DNA of 64,000 nt from Xiphias gladius (lineage: Eukaryota; Chordata; Actinopteri; Istiophoriformes; Xiphiidae), in NCBI RefSeq assembly GCF_016859285.1, contig NC_053409.1, positions 27,183,976 through 27,247,975 of the forward strand, given 5' to 3'. Below, one piece after another: positions 1-28,139 of this stretch (position 1 is the first letter of the stretch; the number at the start of each line of letters is the position of its first letter). Below the pieces are notes generated by a model. It worked only from the letters and a program-made list of their open reading frames with translations. It ran no database searches and was not told where the DNA came from. Position numbers and translations under genes: made by a program.

Positions 1-286
1 AAATAACATGGTGGTCCAGGTGCATTATAGGAAAGCTGAAAAACCAGTCCATAATGGCTTCATGTCAAATTTCATTTTCAAGAGAAAACAAAAAGAAATG
101 TTAAAGCTTTTCTTGTCCTATTGCTTGTTGTCTTCGCATGGATGTGATTTTGTGTAATTTAAATTTTTTAGCGTTTAAAAAAACCTTTTTTTTTTTAAAA
201 AGGAAAGAAATGTGTAGTGCGCCTGCTGCATGTACAGTCCATGTTGTTGTAGTTATTTGTGACCGTTGACTTTTTCTCTCTGACAG

Positions 287-3200
287 CTGAGTGTTCGAGG
301 GAAGAACAAGAAGGAGAAACTGGAGGATTTCTTTAAGAACGTGGTGAAGTCGGCCGACGGCGTCCTGGTGGCCGGAGTCAAGGTGACAGCGCTGAAACCA
401 GAGCTCAGAGCTTCTCCCCGAGTTTTGTAGTGTCACATCTGTCCTCCTCTGCCTGATTTATCTGATGTTGGTTGTTCTTCTGTCTGTGTTCCAGGACGTG
501 GATGATTTCTTCGAGCATGAGAAGACGTTTCTGTTAGAATATCACAACAGAGTGAAAGATGCTTCGGCCAAATCTGACAGAATGATTCGCTCGCACAAAA
601 GTAAGACTCAGGCTCAGTTTGTAACTTGCAGACAATTAGAATGAGCATTTCGATGTGCGGGTGGGACGGTTCATGGGGATGATAAAACATACTCACTCAC
701 TTACATGGTATCTGCAGGACCTGGAAAGTCTTAAAAAGCATTGAATTCAGTTCCCTACCTTCCTTAGACGTTATTAAAAGGTCTGAAATGTGACGAACCA
801 CAGTGTTAAATCTTGTCTCTCGGCAGCTGCAGGCTGTGACATGAGATGTGACGCGTTTGTGTCTGTGGCCGCTGGTGTCAGGAGACGTCCTCCGCCTCTA
901 AACTAACAGTGGAGTTTCAGTCAAACAATGTCACTGCTGCTGCTACGGGAGGAAGGTCCTCAGCTCACAGGGACAAGTCAAGATGCTAGAAGAGAAAACT
1001 TCAGCAAACTTAAATGAATTCATCATTTTTAATTAGTTAATCCTTCCATCCTATGTGTGAGTGTGTGAGTTAGGTATAGATTTTATCGTGTCTGTCTTTT
1101 CTCAATCAACCGTTCTGTTTTTAATCTGTCTCTCACAAGTCCAACGTCCTTGTGGGACAGACACAATGAGACACAGTTGTATTTTACTGTCGGAGGCCAA
1201 ACTCGAAGTCCTAACATGATCGAGAGCGCAGCTGGTGGGACTCAGACCTGTGAATGAAGCAACAGTTTGAAACGGTGTGTGTGCTTTTGTTCAGACGCTG
1301 CAGATGACATCAACAGAATCGCCTCGTCTCTCTACACGTTAGGAACGCAGGACTCCACAGACCTCTGCAAGTACGAACTGCAGCGAACATCACAACGCGT
1401 CTAAACACAAACGCGAATATTTATGACAGTCAGTTTAGTTTGGTCGTTCTGAGGTTGTTTCATTCATTCAGTGGTTGAGTCAGGGTGTCGGCATGATGGC
1501 ATCAGTTCCTCCTTGTTGATCTGTTTCTTGTTTCTTCTGTTTCAGGTTTTTCCTGAAAGTCTCGGAGCTTTTTGAGAAAACGAGGGTATGTTTGTTTTTC
1601 ATGTCACTGGACCTGTGAAGCCCTGACCTGGTGATGATCAGTCTGTTTTCTGTGTCCACGCTGAGCAAAATTGAAACTTCACAGTCACACTTAAAAAAGA
1701 ATCTCACCTGATGCTGATAAAGGTTCACATCCGTAGACTCGTGTCCGTTATTCAGGCAGGGAGACGTGTGGAGGACGCGTGCAGTGTAGTTCTGTCTGAA
1801 GTCCAACAGTCCAACAGTCCAGAGTCAGCGTAGCTGAATATGTGTCTGTCTTCAACCAAATTAATGATACTGGTAAAAAAAAAAACCCTGTTAGGAGCCT
1901 GTTCTGTTTAAGATCTGAGCCTAATTTAAACCTGTGTTGTCTGGAACAAAATCACGTGGTCTCCTAAAACAGTTGAATCTGCGGTAGAGTTTGAACCAGC
2001 TGTCGTGTCCTGTAGAAATCACCCCCTCATCCAGATGTTCTCTCCACTGATTCTTCAGCTTCTGTTTGTTGTTGTTTTACAGAAAATTGAAGCTCGTGTT
2101 GCGGCAGATGAAGACCTGAAGCTCGCAGACCTCCTGAAATATTACCTGAGAGAGTCACAGGCTGCAAAGGTCCGTCTGCTCACTGACAGTCGAAGCATCA
2201 GTCCTGCCTTTTCTTGTAGTCATTAAATCCCTTGTTTAGACTCCATCCATTAGTGTGTCGGTCCGTCTCTCAGCACCGAGTCCATTGGTTCCTACTGAAG
2301 TCGAGATCTTTAAATCACCTCACATATTTATACTTGCATTTTTTTAAAGAAAGTCTCAGTAATTTTCCTGAAACTGCAGCTCACTTTGGTTTGATCAGAC
2401 AAACGGGAGGAAAGCGTGATTTTGTTGGGGACTATTTCCAGCAGCGAATTAATTCACATTTGGTCCTGCAGTGAGTATCTGGGGCAGCAGGACGGTGTGT
2501 GCGTGGGACTGAGTCTAGATAAACTACATTGAGTGTGTTCATGGCGATGAAGGAACATCAGAACCCTTTTATTTATCAGTATTTAAAACCTGAATTGTGT
2601 GATCGATGTGACCCGCTGCAGGACCTGTTGTACCGGAGGAGCCGGGCTCTGGTGGACTACGAGAACGCTAACAAGGCTCTGGATAAAGCTCGAGCCAAAA
2701 ACAGAGATGTCCTACAGGCCGAGACCAGCCAGCAGCTCTGCTGCCACAAGTTTGAGAAGATCTCTGAGTCCGCCAAGCAAGGTCTGATCCTGATCCTGAT
2801 CCTTCTCGTTTCTACTCCTGATCCTTGTTACTCTTATATGTACTTTGTGATCTTTGGTAATTTTACTGCTGACCCTGTTTCAGTTGGCTGCTAAAGTTTC
2901 TGCCTTTCGACCGATGTGGCTTTTTCAGTGGCTGATCCCGATATTTAGAGAGCAGGGCGTCCGTTGGTCATCATGTAATACCGATATCATGTTGTTGTTA
3001 AAAACAAAAAACAAAGAAAAGTCACGTAGAGTTCCATTATTTTTTTATTATTACTTTTAATTAATTAATCATATAGAAAAATACATTAGCTTATGCTGTA
3101 GATTTCAGAATGTGGCTGGAGTTTAAGGGAGCGCAGGCTACACTACGTCATTCAGCTGCATTATTCTATACGTTACGTAACATGTATTTAACACGGGCCA

Positions 3201-5069
3201 GTAACGGCTTTAGATTGGATTTGCTGTCATTCAGGATGAGAGAAACGTGTGAACGTTGAGAAAAGACGATGGTGACTGAGGAAACGTAGGCAAATGTTTT
3301 ATAGCTCGGCGCATGAGAGTCGTGGTGCTGAGCTCGAAACTAACTTTTTCACCACCTTCCCAAAACTGTCCCGAAGCGTATGTTTCTTTATATTTGTGGA
3401 CAGACTCAAAGCCAGCCAGCCAACCCTTACAATTCCCAACTAACGTTATTAGCATTTTCTCACTAAAAGACCGGAATCCGTCTAATTATACAGACGGTAA
3501 ACATTGCAAACGTTATTGAGACTTGACAATTAAATCTACTGGGAATTTAAGTCTTACCGTTTCCCCTCAGTTGACGTTACATCCAGCACAGGGACGTCTC
3601 CCACTGTCCCGCAGCAGCCACTGACGTCTGCCCGTTCAAAGTTCACTGTATCTCTACTGTTGAATGGCGAAATCGACACAAGGGGGAGCCCCGACATCGC
3701 TCCGCAGCGGCCGCGCTGACGAGGCCGCCTGCGGGTGGGTCTGGTGAGCGCCGATTATCGGCCCGATCGGTCGGTCGGCCGCTAGAAAACAATCGCAGTG
3801 ATAAAATGACTGTCAGATATAAGTTCTGTTAGACCCGCGATAACAGAAATGATGATCCTGCCGGGAGCCGGATGAGGCGTGGTCACTCAAGGTGCATCCG
3901 GTCAGCTCTCCTAAAGCGGTCGGCTCGCCGAGGCAGATGGATGAACACCCCCACTTTAATGTCTCCATAGCAGCTTTTAATAACGGTGGATTTTCTTCTG
4001 AATGCAGAGCTCATAGACTTTAAGACGAGACGAGTGGCAGCGTTCAGGAAGAACCTGGTGGAGCTGGCAGAGCTGGAGCTCAAACACGCCAAGGTACCGA
4101 AATACTGCAGAGACCCCCAACTGTTAAAGGAGCGGTTCTGCATTTCAGTCAGTCATGTTAGAGTCAGATGAGACCATCAGTGTCAGTACTGGGAGAGGTC
4201 CCGGGCCTGTGTGGCCAAGCTCAACTCCAGGTGTGTTTGATTGACGTTTCGTATGTTGTTCATCGAACAGGTGTGGAAATAGAAAATGGAAGTTGTAGTT
4301 TATCCCCGAAAACACACCAAACAGCTTTATCTACATTCAGGTTTTTAAAAGAAGCCACTAATCAACGAATGACCCTTAATTGACACATTCATTTGAATTG
4401 TTTGACGAACCCATTAATGAGCAGGTTTAGGTTTACAGCATGGTCGACCTTACACTCAGGTCTAAACTGAGATTTAAAGTGATTGGTGATACTTCAGTGT
4501 CCAGGTATTAAACCAGATTGCGGCTAAATTCATGGACAGAAGATTGTAACATACCGAGGATTAAGAGTTCTAGATTAAGAGTTGTTTAAAGGTAAACGAA
4601 ACAACATGACAGGTGCCCCTTCAGTAGCCTCTTTTAAAAGGCTTGGAGTTTTCAAAGAGATTGCAAATGGGTTCAGCTGAGATTTGGGATTAATTAAATG
4701 GATAAATCAATGGACTCTGGTATACTGAGGGATTTAAATTGGATTACCTGCAGGGGGTAAAGGGTTTTTTAAGAGTTTGAACAAAACATAACATTGTAAG
4801 TTACCGAACAAGAGAAATTTACCAAAATGTACTAAACGGCACGAACAGCTGAATCTGGATTCAGACCTTAAAGAGCTTATGATGTAGAGATGCTTCAGTG
4901 ATCACGTGTAGATCGATTGATGGTATTTTAAGGTAAAAAAATCTAGGGTCTAGTTTTTTTCTTTTTTTTTCACCTGCACACCTGTGTCTGTGACCCCGCC
5001 CCCTCTCACCTGCAGGGGAACCTCCAGCTGCTGCAGAGCTGTCTGGGCATCCTCAAGGGCAACACCTAA
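287..5069 (+). CDS. snx6: Sorting nexin-6, C-terminal part (5' end outside window)
   Basis: Retromer-associated SNX-BAR protein that tubulates endosomal membranes for retrograde sorting. Eight coding exons are seen: 287-382, 495-600, 1295-1370, 1546-1585, 2083-2169, 2622-2781, 4008-4093 and 5016-5069 (stop TAA). All introns are GT-AG and the reading frame is continuous for 234 codons. The product starts LSVRGKNKKEKLEDFFKNVV, passes through DVDDFFEHEKTFLLEYHNRV and KIEARVAADEDLKLADLLKY, and ends GNLQLLQSCLGILKGNT. This is the PX-BAR linker and the whole BAR domain: long amphipathic helices rich in Lys, Glu and Leu. Vertebrate SNX6 is about 406 aa, so the PX domain and about 170 residues lie upstream of the window. 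SNX5 is the close paralogue; the C-terminal wording fits SNX6 better, from memory rather than from an alignment. Introns 2 (601-1294), 4 (1586-2082), 5 (2170-2621), 6 (2782-4007) and 7 (4094-5015) hold no other gene I can support. Confidence 0.93.
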
Positions 5070-7210
5070 CTGTACGACTCCGCCTGCATCCAACTGGACG
5101 CGCCCCTCGTCCAGGCCACGCCCACCGCGGGGCGGGACCCGGACGGACGGACGGACGAACGACACCGAGAACTCTGGACCAGAGAGGGAGAGAGAGAACA
5201 GAGGGTTAACAATGACAGGAAGTCTGTTGTCTTCACCACTAACCAGACACCGTCCTCATCATCTTCTTCACCCTCCTCTTCCTCCTCATCCTCTCCCTCT
5301 CTCTCCAGCAGCTCCTGTACTGGTTCTACTGGCCCAGTATCAGAAGTGCAGCTCCTGTACTGGTCCCGCTGGTCCAGCAGAACCAGCTGGGTCAGTGTGG
5401 TTTTCTTTCTCTCCCGAGTGACGTTCATGTGGACCCGTTCTAGAAGAATTACGTTTCTCCCGTTTTCTTCGTTTCACAGACCAGTCTCCACAGTCTGGTT
5501 CCAGTGGGATTCTGGTGTAACTGGGCCTGGGTATCATTGATTGAATACTAGCGCCGATACGGTAGTTTAGTCCCGGTTACGTTACCAAATCAATACTTAA
5601 TCCGAGAAGTTAATTTGAGAGACACTAAAACTGTCGAACAGCAGCTTTGACTGAAGTTCAGTTTAAATCAGCGACCGATCAATGAACTAGTCGCCCAGAT
5701 TAGAACTCGGTCCGGACGGGACCTGGCAGTCTGGACTGTACCCGCCAGAAACTGACCTGGAGCAGGACAGAAACACATATGAACATCACTCAGAGGAGAC
5801 TGCGCCGATCCCAGTCTGTTGCTTCCAGAGGAACTGGTCCCAGTTTGTGTCACCTGGTCTCCGTCCTGTGAAAACCTCCATCTTGCCGAGTCGTTTTTGT
5901 CTTTTCTTGGGTCTTAAAAGTTTCATTCGCCGCAGAAAAGCTCTGGAGGCCTAATCTCATAATTACCAGAAAACATCTCATATTTATGAGAGTTTATTGT
6001 TACCGGTTTCTGGTAATTAAGAAATCTTTTGTTTTCATAATTCTCAGATGTTTTTTTTTCTTTGTAGTTGTGAGATTCGGCCTCTAAATTCTTTCTCTTC
6101 GGTGAATTTAATTTGTTAAAATCAACTCGTATGAAGATTTTCTTCCTTGAATTTGCTCAAAATAATTCGTAGGAAATGATTGAGATTGAAAGATCCTCCT
6201 TATCACCGAATACAGCGGCTGAGAAAACCGTCCCACCTCAGGGTCCATTTAGTAGCGTGACATGACCTTCATCACTAGATGGAGTTTGTCCAGGTGTCAT
6301 GGAGGCGAGGAAGAAATTCCTCTAGGTCCTCTAAGAAGAGAAGTCCTGAGGCAGGTTGACTCGCTGTTTCCCTTGTTTTGACAAACTGAGACTGTGAGGA
6401 CTGAAAACCCACAAAAACTACTTGATACCACGGAGAGTTTTTTACAGTGCGGATGGATCCGGTTCCGTCCGTCTTTTCTGTTTAGTTTTTCCAGTTCTGT
6501 TGCTGCTTCAGCTGTCGTGTCACTCTGTCTCCATCCTCTTCTTCCTCTGTGATCTTACTTTGGTGGTGTGTGTGTGTGTGTGTGTGTGTCTGTGTGCGTG
6601 CGTGCGTGCGTGCGTGCGTCCGCGTGCGCGTGCCGGGGGGTCGTTTTATTGTGTCGGTGAACTTCCTGTGCTGCTGCTGTGTGACGGTGTCTTGAGTCCA
6701 GCTCTCGGTTCCCGTTCTTATTAAAGTGTAATGTCACTAAATAATAAAAAAAAAAGCCTTGTACATGTTTGTATTAGTTAACTAATGAACGCTAATCATC
6801 ATCATCATCATCATCATCATCACCCCCACTAACTGTAGCTTCTCTTAATTTCCTCCCAGATGTTTTTTGTCATTCCAGTCGACGGTGGAGCTTCAGTCTT
6901 TTTGCCTTAACATCGATCAGTCGCTGTTTGATTTCTTGTAAAGAAAAAGTTTTAAAAAATCACAGAATGAAAACTGTTTTTGTTCCCATTATTTTTTAAA
7001 GTGCACTGTATACGAATGTTTTTTCACTCTTGTGTGACCAAAGCTTCCATTACTGATTCAAGATGGAGACGCGATGAAACGGAAATAAAATGACAAGAAG
7101 AATAAAGGAGCTGATTTTGAAATTCACAACATTATAGTTGTTTAAGCTTAAGCAGGTCTGTAATCCACCCTGGTCATACTGAGACTGAATAAAACTTTAC
7201 GGACACTTTT
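5070..7210 (+). other. snx6: snx6 3'UTR and 3' flank
   Basis: Non-coding sequence after the snx6 stop. Candidate poly(A) signals AATAAA lie at 7084-7089, 7101-7106 and 7188-7193, and an AT-rich 'ctaaataataaaa' run is near 6740. The UTR includes a (TCC)-rich stretch near 5250-5320, a TG/CG microsatellite at 6565-6618, an ATC repeat at 6796-6822 and a nested inverted repeat at 5946-6084. The true end of the transcript cannot be decided from sequence alone. Confidence 0.55.
5946..6084. repeat. Nested inverted repeat (MITE-like) in snx6 3'UTR
   Basis: The outer arms GAGGCCTAATCTCATAA (from 5946) and TTGTGAGATTCGGCCTC (6068-6084) are complementary at about 15 of 17 positions. Inner arms TAATTACCAGAAA (5960-5972) and TTTCTGGTAATTA (6007-6019) are perfect complements. 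The nesting gives a long potential hairpin of about 140 nt. It looks like a small foldback element inserted in the UTR. The family was not identified. Confidence 0.6.
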
Positions 7211-7225
7211 CTTAAAATCTTCTGT

Positions 7226-7500
7226 GTGAACAGTTTCCTGGGCCCGTCCGAGAGAGAGACGCGCTCTGATTGGACGGGGAGGTCAGAAATCGGTGCTGTC
7301 ATTGGCTGCGGGTTTTTCAGTCCAAGCGTCAAACGCAACGGTAGCAACAGGTTTCCCCGCGGGCCGACGCTCCTCCGCCGCCGCCGCCGCCGTCCGCTCC
7401 GGACGCTGCGCTTCCGAAGGCCGTAAATGGCGGTAGGACACTGTGAGATTTGCGAGGTAGCACTGGGATAAAGACAAGATGTCTGCGGGGATTCTTTACG
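7226..7500. promoter_or_regulatory. CpG-rich, promoter-like segment between snx6 and psma3
   Basis: GC-rich block with two ATTGG (reverse CCAAT) motifs near 7269 and 7302, a CCG-repeat run near 7376-7392 and many CpGs. It is followed by an ATG at 7479 (MSAGILYADRG...) that runs into a GTAAAT donor-like site. It resembles the start of a transcription unit. No downstream coding exon was recognised before psma3, so this could be a non-coding RNA promoter, an alternative psma3 promoter or a CpG-rich relic. The interval 7500-8870 otherwise contains no gene I can support. Confidence 0.35.
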
Positions 7501-8849
7501 CAGACAGAGGGTAAATGTCGGACCCTGGAGTGTTGATTCAGAGAAACCGGTTTGTCCCGGGGTCGGATGAGGAAATCAGACCTGGATGGTTCTGAGAGGT
7601 TTCTGAAAGTAGTCGGGTGTAGTGACACGTCTTTACCTGACAAATTCACGATAAATACAAGTTCGGCATTGTAAAATAAAATAGAACCAGAATCAAATGA
7701 AAGTCGAGTAATTCGTCGGGAGAGCGGCCGGGTCCAGGCAGAGAAGGGCTCAACCCCAGCGTCTACCTCTCGGGGACGGAGTGGACGCACACGGAGGCTC
7801 CAGGGAGACGTGGTGCGGAGGTGTGGCCGGTAACGGAGGCTTTCTCCCCTGGGGCCCTGAAGTGGTTTCAACTGTTGTCAAGAAAATGAAAACGGATGAA
7901 AACTGGATGGAAGTTCCGACTCGGGCTGAAACCGGTCTGCACAGAAATGTCTAAATGTAACCTGTGAAAAATAAACTCACGTTATCGTAGTGAAAAATAA
8001 TGTCTTTATTAGAAAACGAGAGTTTCGATCAAACCTCAACTTCATTGTTTTAATTCCAATAAACGTCTCTTGTGCTACTCTATCACAATGTTATTGTATG
8101 TATCATTTCAAGTCATCTTTACAGACGTTTCAGCACGTCCAGTAAAAAAGAATGTATCTGTAGGTAAACAGATTCACTGAAGAGATTTGAATTTCGATAT
8201 AATAATATGCATTTGATGTTATTCTTGTTGGTATTATCGATATCGTTATTATTAATCACGTTTTTATGCAGCTTTTGACGAGTTGTCCTCTGCGGCGTCA
8301 CTCCGCAGCAGCAGGCGGCGGCAGAGAGGCAGCAGGAGGATGAACGACTTCTTCTACGGTGTAAATACCGGCAGCGGTGTCAAGTTCACAAACAAAGCCG
8401 TGGTAACCTACAGGAAGTCATCTCTTCTTTCAATAATCTGTAACATAAAATGATATAATATGTGACTACATCACATATAATCCCCGTCGTTCAGCCTCCT
8501 CAGCAGAATGACAGCTTTTGTGTTTTCCTGTGAGTGATCACTTGGTTAACGGGTGAAGTGGTAACACCGGTCGTCACAACATTGCGGGAAACGCTTTTGT
8601 TTCACGGCATAAATCCTCTCTGGGATCTTTCATCGGCTGTCAGGTGTGGAGCTGTGTACGGGTATGTGTCCAAGAGCCTCACCTCAGCGTGGCTCATTCA
8701 ATATGTGACCACAATAACCTCTACAGAAGATGATCAGGGCAAAGAGAAAAACAAATAAAAAACTGAGGACTGAGATAAAGTCGAAACTTACAGTTAAAGC
8801 ATAATCCTTGTTTGTAATATCAAAAGTGTCGATTAACAGTTTCCACGTT

Positions 8850-8975
8850 AGTGAGGCTTTTATTGTGAGGGCTGTAACCGGAAGCTCGCGTGTGCGTGCT
8901 TTTACTTTGACAGTGTGATGAAGCGCAGGAGCAGCGGGTTGAAAGCTGTTCACAAGGCTCAGCGTTTGTGTTAAA
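8850..8975 (+). promoter_or_regulatory. psma3: psma3 proximal promoter and 5'UTR
   Basis: The stretch immediately upstream of the psma3 ATG (8976-8978, context ttaaaATGAGC) should hold the core promoter and a short 5'UTR. I see no TATA box, as is usual for proteasome genes. The transcription start was not located. Confidence 0.4.
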
Positions 8976-25228
<16,253 letters not shown>

Positions 25229-25400
25229 ACTCAGCACTGGACCCCCCCCGACACACTCTGTCTCCATCTCTGCCGACAGCTCAGACTCTCATCTGATTCT
25301 TTTTTTATGTTTTATAGTTCATGAACATTCACGTCAGTCAGTTTGCTTTTGGTTTAAGGAATTTCAGCTTTGAAAATAAAATTGAAAAAAGTTGAAGAGA
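25229..25400 (+). terminator. psma3: psma3 3'UTR and poly(A) site
   Basis: Short 3'UTR after the TAA. AATAAA lies at 25375-25380, followed by a 'ttgaaaaaagttgaagag' stretch. No other signal is nearby, so the psma3 transcript probably ends at about 25400. Confidence 0.75.
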
Positions 25401-26084
25401 AGTTGTTTTTCTGTATCTTCAGTGTTTTCCTTCGCTCTGACTGACGGACGCGGGACAGTATGAACTGACTCGGTTGTGTGTTTGTCAGCTGACTATTTAA
25501 CTGTAAATGTGCAGTAAGACTTGTCTTCCAAGATCACTGACAGGAACAGAACCAGGATTTTAGAAATAAACTAATAAAAAAGAATTTGTGAGTTAAGTTG
25601 AAGAAGTTACTGAAAGATGAAAAAGGCAAAAACATCAGTTGTATGCTGCAATTACGGATTATATATATTTAGATATAATTTCTCAAGGAAATGTATTGAA
25701 ATACATGTTTTATTCGACCAGTGCTCTAAAACCCCAAGACATTCAGTTAACGGAGTCATTTCTGACAAAGAAAAGCATCAAACCAGTGAGCTTTTGGTAT
25801 ATTTGCCTAAAAAATGTCTAACGAGATTAATCGATAATAAAGTGCTTGCTGGTTGAGTTTCTGCTGATGGATTAATCAACTGACGGTCGCAGCAAAGGCG
25901 TCTCTTTGGTCCTTGGTAATCGTGACATTATTCTTCGCTATTTTCAGAACTTTTACAAACCAAACAGTCGGTTAATTTATTGAAAATAATCAGGATACGA
26001 ATCCATTCAGAAAATAATCATTAGTTATAAAATAGTTAACAATGAGCTCCACCTCAACTACAATATGAACTGCTGCTTTTACAT

Positions 26085-26280
26085 GAATGCATCGCTGATA
26101 ATGATGTGATGTGGGACGGTTTTCTGCATAATGGGTGCTTTTACTTTGAATTCCTGAAGTACATTTTCCTGATTATACTCACTGGGTTTCACTGAAGTCA
26201 CATTTTCAATGCAGGACCTGTACCGGGGGGGTTTTACAGACTTTTACTTAAGTAAAGGATCCGGGTACTTTGCCACTGAC
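26085..26280. repeat. Dispersed 'acttttacttaagtaaagga' repeat
   Basis: Text such as 'gtgcttttactttgaattcc', 'caatgcaggacctgtac' and 'acttttacttaagtaaagga' matches a very common teleost non-autonomous DNA element that recurs at 48487-49435 and 61470-61620. It is intergenic between psma3 and arid4a. The rest of 25400-27300 shows nothing I can name. Confidence 0.55.
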
Positions 26281-27389
26281 TTGGACAGATCATGACAAAA
26301 CGGGCCCCTGGGCGCAGACAGGCGAAAGGACCCCCACCTCTCCCATGTCCCCCCAGACTCCGAGTCTCTTCGTGGTCACTTCGTGTCTTTTAACTGAGCT
26401 CTGTGACTTCAACACAGGAAACGTTGACGGTCACATCATACAGAGGCCCAGGTCCAGGGGCCTCCTGGCCTCTCAGGCCCCTGGGCCACGCTTCTGGTAA
26501 CGCACCCACAGCTGTCAGCGTCCTGGCCCTGACAGACCCTCACCTGTCTCTCTGCATTTGTTGTTTGTGTCTTTGATGTGTAGAAATAACCTCCATGAGC
26601 CCGGAGAGGAAGGCGACATATATGGCTTTGCCGTCACCGTTTTCCTGTTACGTAAAAGCGCCGATGTTCCCGCCCACAGCGAGTCTCGACAAACGGGGCT
26701 CAAACCGCCGTTTGTTCCCGTGTTTTTACCGCTCTTCGTTTTCACCGTCCAACTTCCATCTTCGTGCTTCAGTTCAGCCCGTTCACCGAATGTTTGTGCT
26801 GTAAAAACAGAACAAGAAAAGCCCCAAACAGAACCGCGCGGTTTGTTGTGGAGCCCGGTTCAACACGAGCCCTGATAGGTGACGTCTCACGTACGGAAAC
26901 CGCATCGCCAACCTACCTTTTAAAAAGTGCCCACTCAAGGTTTACAGTGGTCACCGACTCGTCATTTATGCTATAGAACCAAAATGAGGGCCTCCAACAA
27001 AGTCACAATAATACATCTAGATTTCGGCGTACATGTCATGCAACAAGTGGCGTGTATTTAAATGGAAATCTAACTTGTGTACACTGTTTGACCTCTCTTT
27101 CCGCTTATTTCGGGGCAGCGGCATCCGCATCGTAACGCAGTTGGGGTTATATGCGAATCGCCGTAATTGTTTCGATTTGGGGTAAATTAACTGATGCTTT
27201 TTGAGCAGATATGTGGGGAATTTCGGTGCTTTTCAAAATGTGTCAAGTTATTTTCTATCCCTTACATAGTCTCGATGGATAACACGCTAATATTAACTCT
27301 GAAGATGTTTGAATGGAGTTTGGTGTGCGAATCCCGAGCACGTACCGGGGCAGGGCTTCCTGCAGCGTCCGTACAGACAAGGAAGTCCG

Positions 27390-27745
27390 CTCAGCCAATA
27401 GCCACGCGGCACTGCTGGGAACAAAACGCGCGAGACCAATCGTGATCTACAGTGGCGGGTTTTCCTTCCGAACTTGCTTCTGATTGGACAGCTACCCATC
27501 CGATGCCGTCATTTCCCTCGTGGCGCCGCGTTCGTATCGACCAATGGCCACCCCAGAAGAGGTATGTCCTATTAAAATCGTGGAATCGCTCGACCAATCA
27601 AATTTCTTCGTTGGGACCACCGCTGTCACCGCAGCCAATCGCGTGTCGGGAAACAGAGCTCGGGCTCAACAGCTTGTTGTTCGTGAATCGCTTTGCAGCC
27701 CGAGAGAGGGGAAGCAGCCGCGGCCGCGTATGTAAGTATAAAAAC
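27390..27745 (+). promoter_or_regulatory. CCAAT-box array with TATA box upstream of arid4a
   Basis: Six CCAAT motifs lie at 27395, 27436, 27483 (reverse, ATTGG), 27541, 27594 and 27635, spaced 41-58 bp. A TATAAAA is at 27737-27743. Regular CCAAT arrays bind NF-Y and are typical of cell-cycle and histone-like promoters. The sequence downstream of the TATA box has no ORF I recognise but has AATAAA motifs near 27957-27965, so a short non-coding transcript is possible. The array lies about 1 kb upstream of the arid4a ATG. Confidence 0.45.
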
Positions 27746-28139
27746 CTCCTTATCCTGCCCCGAACCAAACTAAAACTTTTAACGAGTGAAATCAGCGGTA
27801 GACCAGGCACAGGAAGCCGGGTGGATGTCAGTGGGAGGTTTCCAGTCAGTCGCTGTTGTACCGAGCGGGCTGTGGATTGAATGGCAGCGGCAGTCGGCTT
27901 GTTTTTGCAGTGAAGAAATGTGAAGCTCCTGCGCCTTTGTGGAACAGACACTTATTAAATAAATAAATCCACAACAGTTTTTGTTCCGTCGACTGACACA
28001 GATTCTCGTTCGGTTTGACAGAAACTTAGTTTATCCACCAAACGGGCGCTAATGTTATCGCTGGCCGAGCTCGCTCCGCTGTTAGCAGGCGGTTTAAATC
28101 GCCATATGATCCACAAACTAGCTAGTTGAGTCGCTAGTT

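Noticed and set aside
1630..1680. TGATGAT...CTGA pattern in snx6 intron 4 resembling a snoRNA
   Set aside because: C-to-D spacing is too short, there is no C'/D' pair and no terminal stem or rRNA complementarity.
7329..7871. 180-codon open frame on the minus strand
   Set aside because: Overlaps the CpG-rich block. The translation is Arg/Pro/Ser-rich without any recognisable domain, and no splice or promoter support was seen on that strand.
27452..27880. 142-codon open frame in the arid4a upstream region
   Set aside because: Overlaps the CCAAT/TATA array. The sequence has no domain, and the promoter reading explains the interval better.
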